DNA of 42,087 bases from Clostridia bacterium (GTDB taxonomy: Bacteria > Bacillota > Clostridia > Oscillospirales > Acutalibacteraceae). Positions 41,764 to 42,087 of the stretch are shown here, one piece after another (position 1 is the stretch's first letter; every line of letters begins with the position of its first letter). The notes under the pieces were generated by a model, which worked only from the letters and a program-made list of their open reading frames with translations, searched no databases and was not told the DNA's origin. The stretch spans positions 1 through 42,087 of the forward strand of contig JAFQHU010000017.1 of the NCBI GenBank assembly GCA_017397845.1, given 5' to 3'. The translations under genes and the position numbers were made by a program.

Positions 41764-41817
41764 CAAGCGGCAACTGACTTCGAGCAGTTTATGGTGGGTA
41801 TTGATAAGGTGGCGTAA
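41764..41817 (+). pseudogene. Serine recombinase 3'-end remnant 3
   Basis: The frame starting 41764 reads ATDFEQFMVGIDKVA and stop. It is the shortest of three related tails and lies between the PI-PLC promoter region and the terminator at 41823. Confidence 0.55.
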
Positions 41818-41822
41818 TGCAT

Positions 41823-41865
41823 AACACCTCCGAATAGCAAATGCTACTCGGAGGTGTTTGTTCTT
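41823..41865 (+). terminator. Long terminator-like hairpin
   Basis: AACACCTCCGA pairs with TCGGAGGTGTT, with an inner TAGC / GCTA stem, followed by TGTTCTTTT. Confidence 0.7.
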
Positions 41866-41878
41866 TTCCTTTTAGATA

Positions 41879-42087
41879 TCAAAAAACATTTTTTCTCATT
41901 GTTCTTTTTACAAACGGATATAATAAATATACTAATGCACAAGCTGTGGGTGAAAGAATAAAAAACATCTGTGTGAAATCACTGACTCCAAAAGGATAAA
42001 CAATAACAATCAAAGGATAGAAGAGAGTAACTAATCCCTCACACAAATTATAGAGTGCCTTGAAAATAGCACTGTTACTTGTTAGTA
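41879..42087 (-). CDS. C-terminal part of a membrane protein (cut by the window edge)
   Basis: An open minus-strand frame enters from the right edge and ends in TGA at 41879-41881. The 68 visible residues contain two hydrophobic segments (LFYPLIVIVYPFGV and MFFILSPTACALVYLLYPFV) and a basic tail (KRTMRKNVF), as in the last two helices of an integral membrane protein with a cytoplasmic end. The family cannot be recognised from this piece. Confidence 0.65.
   Translation of the reverse strand, partial: LTSNSAIFKALYNLCEGLVTLFYPLIVIVYPFGVSDFTQMFFILSPTACALVYLLYPFVKRTMRKNVF

Noticed and set aside
1..42087. CRISPR array
   Set aside because: The repeated elements seen are palindromic REPs and heptamers with irregular spacing; no regular repeat-spacer pattern or cas gene is visible.

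Overview
The window looks like a chromosomal segment of an anaerobic, low-to-mid GC Clostridia species, probably an uncultured gut member of the Oscillospiraceae/Ruminococcaceae group. This is inferred from gene content: an anaerobic (class III) ribonucleotide reductase, a Firmicutes-type LexA with CGAAC-type boxes, DUF4364, a PadR/DUF2812 pair, a family I.5 lipase and large secreted repeat proteins. Strong ribosome binding sites and -35/-10 promoters with 17-base spacers fit too. No plasmid or intact phage genes are seen.

Layout. 1-4668: a segment bounded by two ~370 bp inverted repeats, holding a histidine phosphatase, a secreted GH43-like protein whose catalytic residues look altered, and a DUF4364 protein. 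4955-6816: a YjjG-like HAD nucleotidase coupled to an acidic hypothetical gene, then a probable structured RNA with its own promoter and terminators, then a DUF6809-like small gene. 7030-10507: nrdD (with a C-terminal glutaredoxin-like domain) and trxB on the minus strand, under a promoter with two NrdR-box-like sites. 10700-12812: a zinc-ribbon gene, and lexA followed by a GNAT and a P-loop kinase gene behind two LexA boxes. 12905-15943: a SpoIIQ-like LytM protein, a REP-rich intergenic region, and a PadR/DUF2812 operon with two palindromic operators. 16005-20791: a secreted lipase, then argG and argH separated by a REP-associated (RAYT-like) transposase that carries two REP palindromes in its own reading frame. 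21020-24110: an MFS transporter and FAD oxidoreductase pair. 24174-24493: tRNA-Ser(GGA) and a 190 bp offset duplication of its 3' end.

24748-39025 is dominated by cell-surface biology: a thioester-domain/Big_2 surface protein, a secreted DUF4434 protein, an XRE-BtpA-SEDS-like-DUF1810 operon, and a 2471-residue secreted protein built from four ~390-residue repeats. The thioester protein and the giant protein both end in an aromatic-rich amphipathic helix. 39430-42087 is an accessory scar zone with a truncated GH25 lysozyme, three remnants of the 3' end of a serine recombinase, an XRE membrane protein, a PI-PLC-like enzyme and the cut end of a membrane protein.

The best candidates for something undescribed are: the structured RNA at about 6299-6518; the REP family with variable but self-complementary stems plus its RAYT-like gene; the giant four-repeat secreted protein; and the divergent SEDS protein in an XRE/BtpA operon. 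All functional calls are from motif recognition by eye, without database searches.
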